Assembly (NCBI RefSeq): GCF_014203895.1
Contig: NZ_JACHJY010000012.1
Span: 1 to 64,000 of the forward strand
From: Streptomyces nymphaeiformis
GTDB taxonomy: Bacteria > Actinomycetota > Actinomycetes > Streptomycetales > Streptomycetaceae
Direction: 5' to 3'
Length of the DNA stretch: 64,000 nt
This document shows positions 16,726 through 25,255 of this stretch, piece by piece. A model generated the notes under the pieces. That model was not told the origin of the DNA. It ran no database searches and was given only the letters and a program-made list of their open reading frames with translations. The translations under genes were made by a program, and so were the position numbers. Position 1 is the stretch's first letter, and each line of letters opens with the position of its first letter.

Positions 16726-17898
16726 CTGAAGCCCCGCACCCCTCGTCAGGCGCCGCTCCCCCGCCCCGCCCACCGCCGTCAGCAGCACCGTCAGGACCAC
16801 CCCCCAGAGGATCGCCGTCGACGGGGACACCACCTTGAGCAGCCCGCCCGCGAGCGTGCCGCTGACCGCGTAACCCGCGCCCACCGCCGCGTACATCACC
16901 GAGTACCCCGCGGCGAGCGCGCCCGGTGGCAGGACCTGCCGGAGCGCCAGGTTGCGGGTGAGGCTCGCGGGGGCCTGGAGCAGCCCGGCGGCCACCAGGG
17001 CGACCGCGATCGCCGCCGTCCACGGCAGTACGGCGACCAGCGCGACGCCCGCGGCGACCGCGAGGACCAGGACGAGGGACTGGACGGCCAGCGGGCCGGG
17101 CCAGCTGCCCCGGAGGCCGTACACGAACGCGCCGACCGCCGAGCCGATCGAGAACCCGGCGAGCAGCGGGCCCGCCCAGCCGATGCCGATCCCGCGCTGT
17201 TCGAGGAGGGCGGGCAGGATCAGCTCGGCGAGCGCGAGGAGGGTGAGGCCGGCGGCCCCCAGGACGTACACGGGCCAGGCCCGCAGCAGCGCCCGCCGCA
17301 TCGACGCCCCCTTCTCCTGCGCCCCGGCCGACCAGCCGGCCGGCAGCAGCCACAGCCCGGCCACCGACACCGCCATCAGGACGCCCTGGAGCAGCAGCGG
17401 CACCGCCGGGTCGACGCCGAGGGCGAGACCGGTGGTGAGCGCGGGCGCGGCCGCCCAGAGGGCGAAGGTCAGCATCGACTCCGTGCTCATCGCCTGGGTC
17501 ACGGCCCGCTCCGGGACGAGGCTGGTGAGCAGGGCCCGCAGCGCGCCGGGCACGGCGGCGGGGCCGGTGCCCGCGAGCAGCGCGAGGGCGGCGAGGACGA
17601 CGGGGTGGGCGCCGGGCGCGAGCCCGAGCCCGGTGAACCCGACGGCACCGACCGCGAGCCCGGCGACGAGCTGCGGCCGGGCCCGTTCGGCGTTCAGCCG
17701 CATGCCGAGGACGGGCGCGGCGAGGATCTCCCCGAGGACGTACGCGGCGGCGAGGACCGCCCCGAGCGTGTAGCCGCCGGGCCGCTCCCGCACGAGGAAG
17801 ACGAGCGCGAGCGGCGCCATGGCGACGGGCAGCCGGCCGGTGACCATGACGGCGGACCAGGCGAGGACGGGGCGGGTGGCGAGCTCGCGGTAGGACAT
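16681..17898 (-). CDS. MFS transporter
   Basis: 405 residues and about twelve membrane segments (LAWSAVMVTGRLPVAMAPLA, LVAGLAVGAVGFTGLGL, VPLLLQGVLMAVSVAGLWLL, YVLGAAGLTLLALAELILP). It belongs to the YbjJ/drug-efflux-like MFS group; the substrate is unknown. The final codons lie in the 49-bp tandem repeat, so its C-terminus may vary between strains. The ADH gene lies upstream on the same strand, 40 bp away, but ends before it; operon membership is possible. Confidence 0.82.
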   Translation of the reverse strand: MSYRELATRPVLAWSAVMVTGRLPVAMAPLALVFLVRERPGGYTLGAVLAAAYVLGEILAAPVLGMRLNAERARPQLVAGLAVGAVGFTGLGLAPGAHPVVLAALALLAGTGPAAVPGALRALLTSLVPERAVTQAMSTESMLTFALWAAAPALTTGLALGVDPAVPLLLQGVLMAVSVAGLWLLPAGWSAGAQEKGASMRRALLRAWPVYVLGAAGLTLLALAELILPALLEQRGIGIGWAGPLLAGFSIGSAVGAFVYGLRGSWPGPLAVQSLVLVLAVAAGVALVAVLPWTAAIAVALVAAGLLQAPASLTRNLALRQVLPPGALAAGYSVMYAAVGAGYAVSGTLAGGLLKVVSPSTAILWGVVLTVLLTAVGGAGERRLTRGAGLQEVQAEVAAAVGSGG

Positions 17899-17938
17899 GG
17901 ACACGACCGTAGCCCGCCGCCGCACCGCACTCGGAGGG

Positions 17939-18994
17939 TCAGAACGTCAGGACCCCCCGGGCCACCTTCCCCCGTTCCGCGTCCTCGGCGGCCCGTGCGA
18001 AGTCCTCCACGGGGTAGGTCCGCGTCACGAGTTCGTCGAGGAGCAGGGCCCCGGAGCGGTACAGCTCCGCGTACAGGGCGATGTCCTTCTGCGGCCGTGA
18101 GGAGCCGTACCGGCAGCCGAGGATCGACTTGTCCAGGAACATCGCGGCCGGCAGGAAGCTCGCCTCCGCCTTCGGCGCGGTCATGCCGAGCAGGACCGCC
18201 TGGCCGTGCCGGTCGAGGAGGTCGATCGCGGTCCTGACGAGCCCGGTGTGGCCGACGCACTCGAAGACGTGGTCGGCGCCGGTGGGCAGGACGTCCCGTA
18301 CGCCGTCGGTGGAGGCGAGGAAGTGCGTCGCCCCGAACTGCCGGGCCACCGCCTCCTTCTCCGGGTTCGTGTCGACGGCGACGATCGTCAGCGCGCCCGC
18401 GATCCGGGCGCCCTGGAGGACGTTGAGGCCGATGCCGCCGGTGCCGATGACGACGACGGTGTCGCCGCGGTCGACCTTCGCGCGGTTCAGTACGGCTCCG
18501 ACGCCGGTGAGGACGCCGCAGCCCATGAGGGCGGCGGAGGTCAGCGGGATGTCCTGCGGGATCTTCACGGCCTGGACGGCCTTGACGACGGTCCGCTCCG
18601 CGAAGGACGAGTTCGACGCGAACTGGAAGAGCGGCTGCCCGGTCGACGTCCGCGAGAACGGCTGTCCCGGCATCCCGATGGCCTTCCGGCACATGGTCGG
18701 CCGGCCCCGGTCGCAGTCGGCGCAGGCGCCGCAGTTCGCGAGGGTGGACAGGGCGACGTGGTCGCCGGGGGCGACGTGGACGACGCCGGGGCCGACGGCC
18801 TCGACGACACCGGCACCCTCGTGTCCGAGGACGACGGGCGGCGGGAACGGGATGGTCCCGTCGATGACGGACAGGTCGCTGTGGCAGAGCCCGGCGGCGG
18901 CGACGGCGACGAGCACCTCGCCGGGTCCCGGGTCCCGCACCTCCAGGTCGTCGACGACCTGGACCTGCTTCCCGTCGAAGACGACGCCTCTCAT
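17939..18994 (-). CDS. Zinc-dependent alcohol dehydrogenase
   Basis: 351 residues, medium-chain dehydrogenase. Catalytic zinc ligands Cys37 (GLCHSDL) and His58-Glu59 (GHE), and structural-zinc cysteines 88, 91, 94 and 102, are all present. The nucleotide fold (VVVIGTGGIGLNVLQG) and VDTNPEK favour NAD. It resembles class III-like/mycothiol-type ADHs. ATG 18994 overlaps the SDR stop (ATGA), so the two are coupled and share the operator at 19946. It probably oxidises a hydroxyl intermediate of the pathway. Confidence 0.9.
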   Translation of the reverse strand: MRGVVFDGKQVQVVDDLEVRDPGPGEVLVAVAAAGLCHSDLSVIDGTIPFPPPVVLGHEGAGVVEAVGPGVVHVAPGDHVALSTLANCGACADCDRGRPTMCRKAIGMPGQPFSRTSTGQPLFQFASNSSFAERTVVKAVQAVKIPQDIPLTSAALMGCGVLTGVGAVLNRAKVDRGDTVVVIGTGGIGLNVLQGARIAGALTIVAVDTNPEKEAVARQFGATHFLASTDGVRDVLPTGADHVFECVGHTGLVRTAIDLLDRHGQAVLLGMTAPKAEASFLPAAMFLDKSILGCRYGSSRPQKDIALYAELYRSGALLLDELVTRTYPVEDFARAAEDAERGKVARGVLTF

Positions 18995-19923
18995 GATCCG
19001 TTCTCCTCACGGGAGTTGGGGCGGTCGCCGGCGGCCGCCGCGCGGGCCATCTCCTCCAGCTGCTGGAGCATCGGCATCGGGTCCGTCCCCACCGTCCCCG
19101 GCAGGAAGTCCGCGATGCGCTCGGGCGTCCAGGCGCCGCCCTCGGCGTAGCCCGCGCGCAGTTCCCGGGGCTGGGCCCAGACCGCGATCTTGGGTCCGGC
19201 GATCGTGTACACCTGCCCGGTGATCCGCTCCGCCTTGGCGCGGTCGGAGAGCAGATAGACGACGAGCGCGGCCACGTCCTCCGGCTCGCCGATCTCCTTG
19301 AGCTCCATGGGCACGTTCGCGGACATGCGGGTGCGGGCCACGGGCGCGACGGCGTTCGCGGTGACCCCGTACTTGTGGAGGCCGAGGGCCGCGCTGCGTA
19401 CGAGCGAGATGATCCCGCCCTTCGCCGCCGAGTAGTTGGCCTGGGCGACGGACCCCTGGTGGTTGCCGCTGGTGAAGCCGATGAGCGTGCCGGCGCCCTG
19501 CTTGCGCATGACCGCCGAGGCCGCCCTGAACACGGTGAAGGTGCCCTTGAGGTGGGTGGCGACGACCGGGTCCCACTCCTCCTCGGACATGTTGAAGAGC
19601 ATCCGCTCGCGCAGGATGCCGGCGACGCACACGACCCCGTCGATGCGTCCGTACGCGCTGAGCGCGGTCTCGACGACCCTCGCTCCGCCGGCCATCGTGG
19701 AGATGTCGTCCGCGACGGCGACCGCGGTCCCGCCCGCCGCCTCGATCTCCTTCACGACGGAGGCCGCGACCTCCGAGGTCGGCTCGCCGCCCTCGATCGA
19801 CACCCCGTAGTCGTTGACGACGACCTTCGCGCCCTCCGCCGCGCAGGCGAGGGCGACGGCGCGGCCGATGCCGCGCCCCGCTCCCGTCACGGCGACGACC
19901 TTGCCAGCCAAGAAGTTCCCCAC
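18991..19923 (-). CDS. Short-chain dehydrogenase/reductase
   Basis: 310 residues. TGAGRGIG (13-20), NDYG at the cofactor loop, Ser152, Tyr164 and Lys168 (NYSAAK) make a complete SDR. It resembles the hydroxyacyl-CoA dehydrogenase part of MaoC-linked SDRs, suggesting a beta-oxidation-like step. A C-terminal extension of about 60 residues follows the core. GTG 19923 was used. It is first in an operon with the ADH and lies downstream of operator site 4a. Confidence 0.9.
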   Translation of the reverse strand: MGNFLAGKVVAVTGAGRGIGRAVALACAAEGAKVVVNDYGVSIEGGEPTSEVAASVVKEIEAAGGTAVAVADDISTMAGGARVVETALSAYGRIDGVVCVAGILRERMLFNMSEEEWDPVVATHLKGTFTVFRAASAVMRKQGAGTLIGFTSGNHQGSVAQANYSAAKGGIISLVRSAALGLHKYGVTANAVAPVARTRMSANVPMELKEIGEPEDVAALVVYLLSDRAKAERITGQVYTIAGPKIAVWAQPRELRAGYAEGGAWTPERIADFLPGTVGTDPMPMLQQLEEMARAAAAGDRPNSREENGS

Positions 19924-19945
19924 GCCCGGCCCCTTCCCGCACTTT

Positions 19946-19960
19946 CTGACGGTCCGTTAG
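19946..19960. promoter_or_regulatory. Operator CTGACG-GTC-CGTTAG (site 4a)
   Basis: One mismatch from the shared dyad, 22 bp upstream of the SDR-ADH operon, in the 101-bp divergent gap. Confidence 0.6.
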
Positions 19961-19979
19961 ATTCGTTCGTCGTCAGGAT

Positions 19980-19994
19980 TCTACGGTCCGTCAG
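19980..19994. promoter_or_regulatory. Degenerate operator TCTACG-GTC-CGTCAG (site 4b)
   Basis: The right half is perfect and the left half weak. It lies 30 bp before the cyclase-family start and 34 bp (centre to centre) from site 4a. Confidence 0.45.
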
Positions 19995-20024
19995 ATACCG
20001 GAAAACAAGACCCCGGAGGCCCCG

Positions 20025-20951
20025 ATGTCTCTCCCCGCCGCCTTCCACGAGATCGCCAAGCGCGTCAACAACTGGGGCCGTTGGGGCCAGGACGACGAGA
20101 TCGGCACGCTCAACCTCGTCACCGACGAGGTCGTGCGGGAGGCCGTCGCCGCCGTCCGCACCGGCCGCCGCATCCCGCTCGCCGTGGACCTGAAGCAGGA
20201 CGGCGTGCAGACCGGCATGATCCCGGGCCGGGTGAACCCGCTCCACGTCATGGTCCAGATCAACCAGGAGCTCTTCGGCCCCGGCACGGTCGCCACCAGC
20301 GACGACGCCGTGACCCTCGGCCTCCAGGCCGGCACCCACTGGGACGCCCTGACGCACGTCTCCCACTCGGGCCGCATCTACAACGGCCGCCCCGCCGCCT
20401 CGATCACCCCGCACGGCCGCTCCGAGTTCAGCGGCATCCACACGGCCCGCCACCTCGTCTCGCGCGGGGTCCTCCTGGACGTCGCCGCCGCGAAGGGGGT
20501 GGGCCGGCTGCCGGGCGACCACGCCGTGACCCCCGAAGACCTGGACGAAGCGGCCGAGTTCGGCGGGGTGACCGTACGGAGCGGGGACGTGGTCCTCGTA
20601 CGGACGGGGCAGATCCAGGCGTACCTCGCCGGGGACAGGCACGGGTACGCGTTCCCGTCACCGGGCCTCTCGGTCCGTACGCCGGAGTGGTTCCACGCGC
20701 GCGACGTCGCGGCCGTCGCCAACGACACGCTCACCTTCGAGATCTTCCCGCCCGAGATCGAGGACCTCTGGCTGCCCGTACACGCCCTCGACCTGGTCGA
20801 GATGGGCATGCTCCAGGGGCAGAACTGGAATCTGGAGGCGCTGTCCACAGCCTGTGCAGAAGAACGGCGCTACGCCTTCCTGCTCTCCGCGATGCCGGAA
20901 CCCTTCGTCGGCGGCACGGGCACACCGGTGGCCCCGGTGGCCGTCCTCTGA
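20025..20951 (+). CDS. Cyclase-family (kynurenine-formamidase-like) hydrolase
   Basis: 308 residues of the cyclase family (PF04199). The metal-site motif appears as LQAGTHWDALTHVSHSG, near the family HxGTHxDxPxH, and a later HAVTPEDLD segment is typical. These enzymes hydrolyse amides or open rings using a divalent metal. GGAGG at about 20015 gives a good ribosome site for ATG 20025. It is divergent from SDR-ADH and shares the same dyad region, so it should belong to the same pathway. Confidence 0.88.
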   Translation: MSLPAAFHEIAKRVNNWGRWGQDDEIGTLNLVTDEVVREAVAAVRTGRRIPLAVDLKQDGVQTGMIPGRVNPLHVMVQINQELFGPGTVATSDDAVTLGLQAGTHWDALTHVSHSGRIYNGRPAASITPHGRSEFSGIHTARHLVSRGVLLDVAAAKGVGRLPGDHAVTPEDLDEAAEFGGVTVRSGDVVLVRTGQIQAYLAGDRHGYAFPSPGLSVRTPEWFHARDVAAVANDTLTFEIFPPEIEDLWLPVHALDLVEMGMLQGQNWNLEALSTACAEERRYAFLLSAMPEPFVGGTGTPVAPVAVL

Positions 20952-20969
20952 CACCCCCGGCCACCCCCG

Positions 20970-21020
20970 CGGGCGGCGGCGCGCTCGCACGCGCCCCGAG
21001 CACGGCGCGGGCCCGCCGCC
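20970..21020. terminator. Imperfect GC hairpin between convergent genes
   Basis: GGCGGCG (20973-20979) pairs with CGCCGCC (21014-21020), with further GC pairs inside. It lies between the cyclase and ATPase genes. The 168-bp gap holds nothing else evident. Confidence 0.4.
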
Positions 21021-21119
21021 ACCCGACCACGACCCGCACACGCCGAGGACACACGGCCCTCGGCTCCCCTCGCTCGCCACGAATCGCTCACCCCAGGGTG
21101 GGCAAAACGGAACGAATCG

Positions 21120-21569
21120 TCAACAGCGCACCCGTCCGGGCGCCAGTGACACCCCGGAAGGCGATCCGGCGGGCACCGACGACACCCGGTCCAGCTCGCA
21201 CCAGATGCTCTTGCCGGCACCCTCCGGCTGCCAGCCCCACCGGTCCGCGAGCCCGTCCACCAGCTCCAGGCCGCGCCCGTTGGTGTCGTCGCCCTGCGCG
21301 TGCCGCGGCTGCGGCGGGCGGTCGCTCGTGTCGGCCACCTCGACCCGCACCCCGCCCTCCGCGGCGAACAGCATCCGCAGGACGGCCGGGCAGCCCGTGT
21401 GCACCACGGCGTTGGTCACGAGTTCGGAGATGAGCAGCACCAGCGTCTCGGCGAGCGGCTCGTCATCCCCTATGCCCGACCGGGCGATCCGCGACCGGGC
21501 CCACCTCCGGGCTCGCCCCACCTCGGCCGGGTCCGGCCCGACCACCAACTGAACCTGAAGCACCTGCAC
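21120..21569 (-). CDS. Anti-sigma-type ATP-binding protein (HATPase, RsbW-like)
   Basis: 149 residues. The N box (SELVTNAVVHT), G1 (VEVADTSD) and G2 (NGRGLELVDGLADRWG) mark a GHKL ATPase of the SpoIIAB/RsbW group without transmembrane or phosphoacceptor parts. Streptomyces has many; they bind sigma factors or anti-sigma antagonists. No partner gene is adjacent, although a STAS protein lies at 26736. The C-terminal tail of about 25 residues is low-complexity. GTG 21569 was used. Confidence 0.85.
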   Translation of the reverse strand: MQVLQVQLVVGPDPAEVGRARRWARSRIARSGIGDDEPLAETLVLLISELVTNAVVHTGCPAVLRMLFAAEGGVRVEVADTSDRPPQPRHAQGDDTNGRGLELVDGLADRWGWQPEGAGKSIWCELDRVSSVPAGSPSGVSLAPGRVRC

Positions 21570-21696
21570 AGCTCACACCATCCGAACCGGCGGACAACAC
21601 ACCTTCACGGAACGTGATTCCCTTGTGGGACAGCATGGTTGACGTACAGTCACCGCAACAAGCGCTTCGGGCATATTCCAGCGCGAAGGAGTACGC

Positions 21697-21864
21697 ATGG
21701 TCCATACTGTGCGACGCACGCTGCGGGTAGTCGAACGCCGGGCGCGAGCGGCGGGCATTCCCGGCCGCGGAGCCGCCGCAGGGGCGACACCGGGACGATC
21801 CGGGCCAACGTGCACTCGCATCCCACGGAGCGTACCGGAGCGGGAGGCCGACTCCGGGCCGTGA
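21697..21864 (+). CDS. Small Arg-rich hypothetical protein (55 aa)
   Basis: Starts MVHTVRRTLRVVERRARA and is rich in Arg, Gly and Pro. AAGGAG at 21686-21691 is a strong ribosome site with 5-base spacing, and a TTGACG box lies at 21639. It is divergent from the ATPase gene. I do not recognise it. Composition is less distinctive than in neighbouring genes, so it could be spurious. Confidence 0.4.
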   Translation: MVHTVRRTLRVVERRARAAGIPGRGAAAGATPGRSGPTCTRIPRSVPEREADSGP

Positions 21865-21924
21865 CGGCCCCGCCGAAGGACACAACCCGATATCAACATT
21901 CCGTGACGCGGCGGACGCCCAGCG

Positions 21925-22788
21925 CTACAACCCCGCCGCCACCGCCTCCTCCGCCCGCGCGGCGGGCATCCGCAACTCGGCCCGCACCCAGGCCCGCTTC
22001 AGGTGCAGGTGCACGTCCGCCTCCCAGGTGAAGCCCATCCCGCCGTGCACCTGAAGGCAGTCCCGCGCGTTCCGGACGGCGGCGTCGTCGGCGAGCAGCT
22101 TGGCCCCGGCGACCTCGACGGCGTCCCCGGTGACGGAAGCGGCCCACACGGCGGCCCTCGCGAGCTCGGTCCGCACGAGCATCCCGGCACAGAGGTGCTT
22201 CACGGCCTGGAACCCTCCGATGACCTGCCCGAACTGACTCCGCGCGCGGGCGTGGGAGACGGCCGTGTCGAGGGTGGCCTGCGCGCTGCCCACTTGCTCG
22301 GCGGCGGTGAGGAGGGCGGCCTCCGCCGCCCCCGTCGCGCCCCCGGTGCCGGGCACGCGATGCAAGGGCGTGAGCGGATCGACCGACCGCACCTGGACGG
22401 CTCCGGAAACGTCTCCCAGCACCACATCGGCCTCGTCCAGCCAAGGGACCAGGTCCTCGTCCACGGAGGTCACCACGACAGACCCGTCCGCCGCCCCCGG
22501 CACGGCCCCCGCCGCGAGGTGCGTCGCGACCAACGGCCCCGGCAGCAACACCCTCCCCGCCTCCTCGAAGACGAGCACCGCCTCCGGCAGCCCGAGCCCC
22601 ACGCCCCCCTCCTCCTCCGGGAGCCGCAGCGCGAAGAACCCGGCGTCGCCGAGCTCCCGCCACAGGCCCCGGTCCAGAGAAGGCTCGTCGACGGCCCCCC
22701 GCAGCGCCTCCCGGTCGAAGAGCCGCCCGAGCAGCTCCCGTACGCCTCGCCGCAACGCCCGCTGGTCCTCCGTGAGTCGAAAGTCCAT
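21925..22788 (-). CDS. Short acyl-CoA dehydrogenase subunit
   Basis: 287 residues, about 90 shorter than a typical acyl-CoA dehydrogenase. The N-terminal helical domain (DFRLTEDQRALRRGVREL) and C-terminal FAD/tetramer helices (ARSQFGQVIGGFQAVKH, QVHGGMGFTWE) are present, but the middle beta domain is reduced. Adjacent short plus long pairs are known to form alpha2beta2 heterotetramers in steroid side-chain degradation (ChsE type). It is the last gene of the amidohydrolase-ACAD-ACAD operon, 9 bp after its partner. Confidence 0.88.
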   Translation of the reverse strand: MDFRLTEDQRALRRGVRELLGRLFDREALRGAVDEPSLDRGLWRELGDAGFFALRLPEEEGGVGLGLPEAVLVFEEAGRVLLPGPLVATHLAAGAVPGAADGSVVVTSVDEDLVPWLDEADVVLGDVSGAVQVRSVDPLTPLHRVPGTGGATGAAEAALLTAAEQVGSAQATLDTAVSHARARSQFGQVIGGFQAVKHLCAGMLVRTELARAAVWAASVTGDAVEVAGAKLLADDAAVRNARDCLQVHGGMGFTWEADVHLHLKRAWVRAELRMPAARAEEAVAAGL

Positions 22789-22797
22789 GGAGGAGGG

Positions 22798-23931
22798 TCA
22801 CCGCCCCTTCGGCAGGCCGAGGATGCGCTCGGCGACGATGTTGCGCTGGATCTGGGAGGTGCCGGCCGCGATCGTGTACGAGAGCGAGGACAGCCGGTCG
22901 AGGTTCCACTCGCGGCCGAGGTCGAGCGCGTCGGGCCCCAGGACGGCGGCGGCCGCGTCGTACAGCTCCTGGCGGGCGTGCGAGTAGTGCAGCTTGAAGA
23001 CGGAACCGCCCGCCCCGGGGACCCCGCCCGTCGCCTGGGCCTCGCTGACGTTGGCCTGCGTGAGACGCCACAGCGCCTGGAACTCGGCGGAGAGCCTGCC
23101 GAGGCGCCGACGGAGCACGGGGTCGTCCCAGGTGCCGTTCTTCCGGGCCGTGCGGGCGAGTTCGCCGAGGAGGCGGCGGCAGGCGACGACCTCGCCGACG
23201 AAGGCGGTGCCGCGTTCGAAGGAGAGCGTGACCATGGTGACGCGCCAGCCGTCGTTCTCCTCCCCCACCCGGTTGGCCACCGGCACCCGCACCTCGTCGA
23301 GGAAGACCTCGGCGAACTCGGTGGACCCGGCGAGGGTGCGCAGCGGCCGTACGGTGATGCCGGGCGCGTCCATGGGCATGGCGAGCCAGGTGATGCCCTG
23401 GTGCTTGGGGGCCTCCGGGTCCGTCCGCACCAACAGCTCGCACCAGTCGGCGACCTCGGCGTGCGAGGTCCAGATCTTCTGTCCGGTGACGACGTACGCG
23501 TCCCCGTCCCGTACCGCGCGCGTACGGAGCGAGGCGAGGTCCGACCCGGCGTCGGGTTCGCTGAAGCCCTGGCACCAGACCTCGTCGCCGCGCAGGACCG
23601 GCGGCAGCCAGCGCTCGCGCTGGGCGTCGGTGCCCTCGGCGGCGATGGTGGGTCCGGCGTGGAGGAGGCCGACGAAGTTGGCGCCGACGTAGGGCGCGCC
23701 GGCGCGTTCGGTCTCCTCCAGGAAGACGAGGCGCTGGGTCGGGGAGGCGTCCCAGTGGGTGTCGGCGTATCCGGCGTCGTAGAGGCGCCGCTGCCAGCCG
23801 CAGTCGTAGGCGCGGCGGGCCGGCCAGTCGAGCGGGTCGGGCCGTTCGGGGAGGCCAGGCAGGGTGGCGGCGAGCCATTCCCGCAGGCGGGCGCGGTAGG
23901 CCTCTTCCTCTTCGGTGCAGGAGAGGTCCAT
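22798..23931 (-). CDS. Acyl-CoA dehydrogenase, full length
   Basis: 377 residues. FAD and acyl-CoA motifs are clear: GFSEPDAGSDLASLRTRA, VTGQKIWTSHA, SFERGTAFVGEV and the C-terminal AAGTSQIQRNIVAERILGLP. It probably introduces a double bond into a CoA thioester as partner of the shorter dehydrogenase downstream. ATG 23931 overlaps the amidohydrolase stop (ATGA), so translation is coupled. Controlled through operator site 5a. Confidence 0.92.
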   Translation of the reverse strand: MDLSCTEEEEAYRARLREWLAATLPGLPERPDPLDWPARRAYDCGWQRRLYDAGYADTHWDASPTQRLVFLEETERAGAPYVGANFVGLLHAGPTIAAEGTDAQRERWLPPVLRGDEVWCQGFSEPDAGSDLASLRTRAVRDGDAYVVTGQKIWTSHAEVADWCELLVRTDPEAPKHQGITWLAMPMDAPGITVRPLRTLAGSTEFAEVFLDEVRVPVANRVGEENDGWRVTMVTLSFERGTAFVGEVVACRRLLGELARTARKNGTWDDPVLRRRLGRLSAEFQALWRLTQANVSEAQATGGVPGAGGSVFKLHYSHARQELYDAAAAVLGPDALDLGREWNLDRLSSLSYTIAAGTSQIQRNIVAERILGLPKGR

Positions 23932-25121
23932 CAGACGATCCCGAGACCCAGCATCCGGATGGCGTTGCCCCGCATCAGCTTGTAGACCGTCTCGTCGTCG
24001 AGGCCCCGGACGTGGTCGAGGGCGACCTCCTTGGTGTGCGGGAAGGTCGAGTCGACGTGCGGGTAGTCGGTCTCGAAGGTGGCGTTGTCCCGTCCGACGA
24101 CGTCCAGCGAGGCGATCCCGTGCTTGTCGCGGAAGAAGCAGCAGAAGATCTGCCGGTAGTAGTACGTGGACGGGGGCTCGGGGATCAGGTCGCGGACGCC
24201 GCCCCACGCCCGGTGCTCCTCCCAGACGTCGTCGGCGCGTTCGAGGGCGTACGGGATCCAGCCCATCTGCCCTTCGCTGTACGCCAGCTTCAGCCGGGGG
24301 AACTTCACGAGGACCCCGCTGAAGAGGAAGTCCATCATCGAGGCCATCGCGTTGTTGAAGCTCAGCGAGGCCTGGACGGCGGGCGGGGCGTCGGGGGAGG
24401 CGGCGGGCATCTGGCTGCTGGAGCCGATGTGCATGTTCACCACCGTCCCGGTCTCCTGGCAGACGGCGAAGAACGGGTCCCAGTAGCCGGAGTGGATCGA
24501 GGGGAGCCCGAGGTGGGTGGGGATCTCGGAGAAGGTCACGGCCTTCACCCCGCGGGCCGCGTTGCGCCGGATCTCGGCGACGGCGAGGTCGATGTCCCAC
24601 AGCGGGATGATGCACAGCGGGATCAGCCGCCCCCCGCTGTCCCCGCACCACTCCTCGACCATCCAGTCGTTGTAGGCGCGGACGCAGGCGAGGGCGACCT
24701 CCTTGTCGTGGGCCTCGGCGAAGGTCTGCCCGCAGAAGCGGGGGAAGGTGGGGAAGCAGAGGGAGGCCTCTACGTGGTTGAGGTCCATGTCCTCGAGCCG
24801 GGCGGCGGGATCCCAGCAGCCGCGCCGCATCTCCTCCCTGGTGATCCCCTCCAGGGTCATGTCGTCCCGGTCGAAGCCGACGGCGGCGATGTTCCGCTTG
24901 TACGGGAACTTGAGGTCCTCGTAGATCCACCAGTCGGTGGGCGGGCCCTCGGGGTCCATCGTGATCTGGTACTTGCCGCCGACGTAGGCGAGCTCGCCGA
25001 TGCCGGCCGTGAGGGGGCGGGGCCCGCGGTCGCGGTACTTCTTCGGGAGCCAGGTCTCGAAGAGGTGGGCGGGCTCGATCACGTGGTCGTCGACGCTGAT
25101 GATGCGGGGCAGTTCCGTCAT
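23931..25121 (-). CDS. Amidohydrolase-2 family protein (ACMSD-like)
   Basis: 396 residues. ISVDDHVIEP at the start (a DxH-type metal motif), NMHIGSSS, LKLAYSEGQMGWIPY and ETDYPHVDSTFP near the end match amidohydrolase_2, the family of ACMSD decarboxylases and ring-cleavage hydrolases. It likely needs a divalent metal and acts on a carboxylated ring or beta-keto acid. First gene of the operon; its ATG lies 17 bp after operator site 5a. Such proteins are common beside CoA-dependent ring-degradation genes. Confidence 0.9.
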   Translation of the reverse strand: MTELPRIISVDDHVIEPAHLFETWLPKKYRDRGPRPLTAGIGELAYVGGKYQITMDPEGPPTDWWIYEDLKFPYKRNIAAVGFDRDDMTLEGITREEMRRGCWDPAARLEDMDLNHVEASLCFPTFPRFCGQTFAEAHDKEVALACVRAYNDWMVEEWCGDSGGRLIPLCIIPLWDIDLAVAEIRRNAARGVKAVTFSEIPTHLGLPSIHSGYWDPFFAVCQETGTVVNMHIGSSSQMPAASPDAPPAVQASLSFNNAMASMMDFLFSGVLVKFPRLKLAYSEGQMGWIPYALERADDVWEEHRAWGGVRDLIPEPPSTYYYRQIFCCFFRDKHGIASLDVVGRDNATFETDYPHVDSTFPHTKEVALDHVRGLDDETVYKLMRGNAIRMLGLGIV

Positions 25122-25138
25122 GGAGCCTTCTCCCGTTT

Positions 25139-25153
25139 CTGATGACCCGTCAG
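25139..25153. promoter_or_regulatory. Operator CTGATG-ACC-CGTCAG (site 5a)
   Basis: One mismatch from the shared dyad, 17 bp before the amidohydrolase start. A further half-site, CTGACG, follows at 25156-25161. Confidence 0.6.
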
Positions 25154-25224
25154 ATCTGACGGGATCAGGCTAGCCCCGCACCCCTGGACCGACAAGCGCC
25201 GGACCTCTACGCTCACCGCAACAT

Positions 25225-25239
25225 CTGACGGAACGTCAG
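25225..25239. promoter_or_regulatory. Operator CTGACG-GAA-CGTCAG (site 5b)
   Basis: A perfect copy of the dyad, 16 bp before the CoA-ligase start and adjacent to its ribosome site. With site 5a it flanks the 134-bp divergent promoter region. Confidence 0.7.
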
Positions 25240-25255
25240 CCAAGAGGAGTACGGG

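Noticed and set aside
14152..18237. A 1361-codon plus-strand open frame
   Set aside because: It runs antisense across two transporters and through the AraC gene in another frame. Its composition is Arg/Pro/Gly-rich and it has no domain; it is a GC-bias artefact.
21640..21652. TGAC-GTACA-GTCA palindrome upstream of the 55-residue gene
   Set aside because: It lacks the CTGACG-N3-CGTCAG spacing of the other sites and sits at a likely promoter box.
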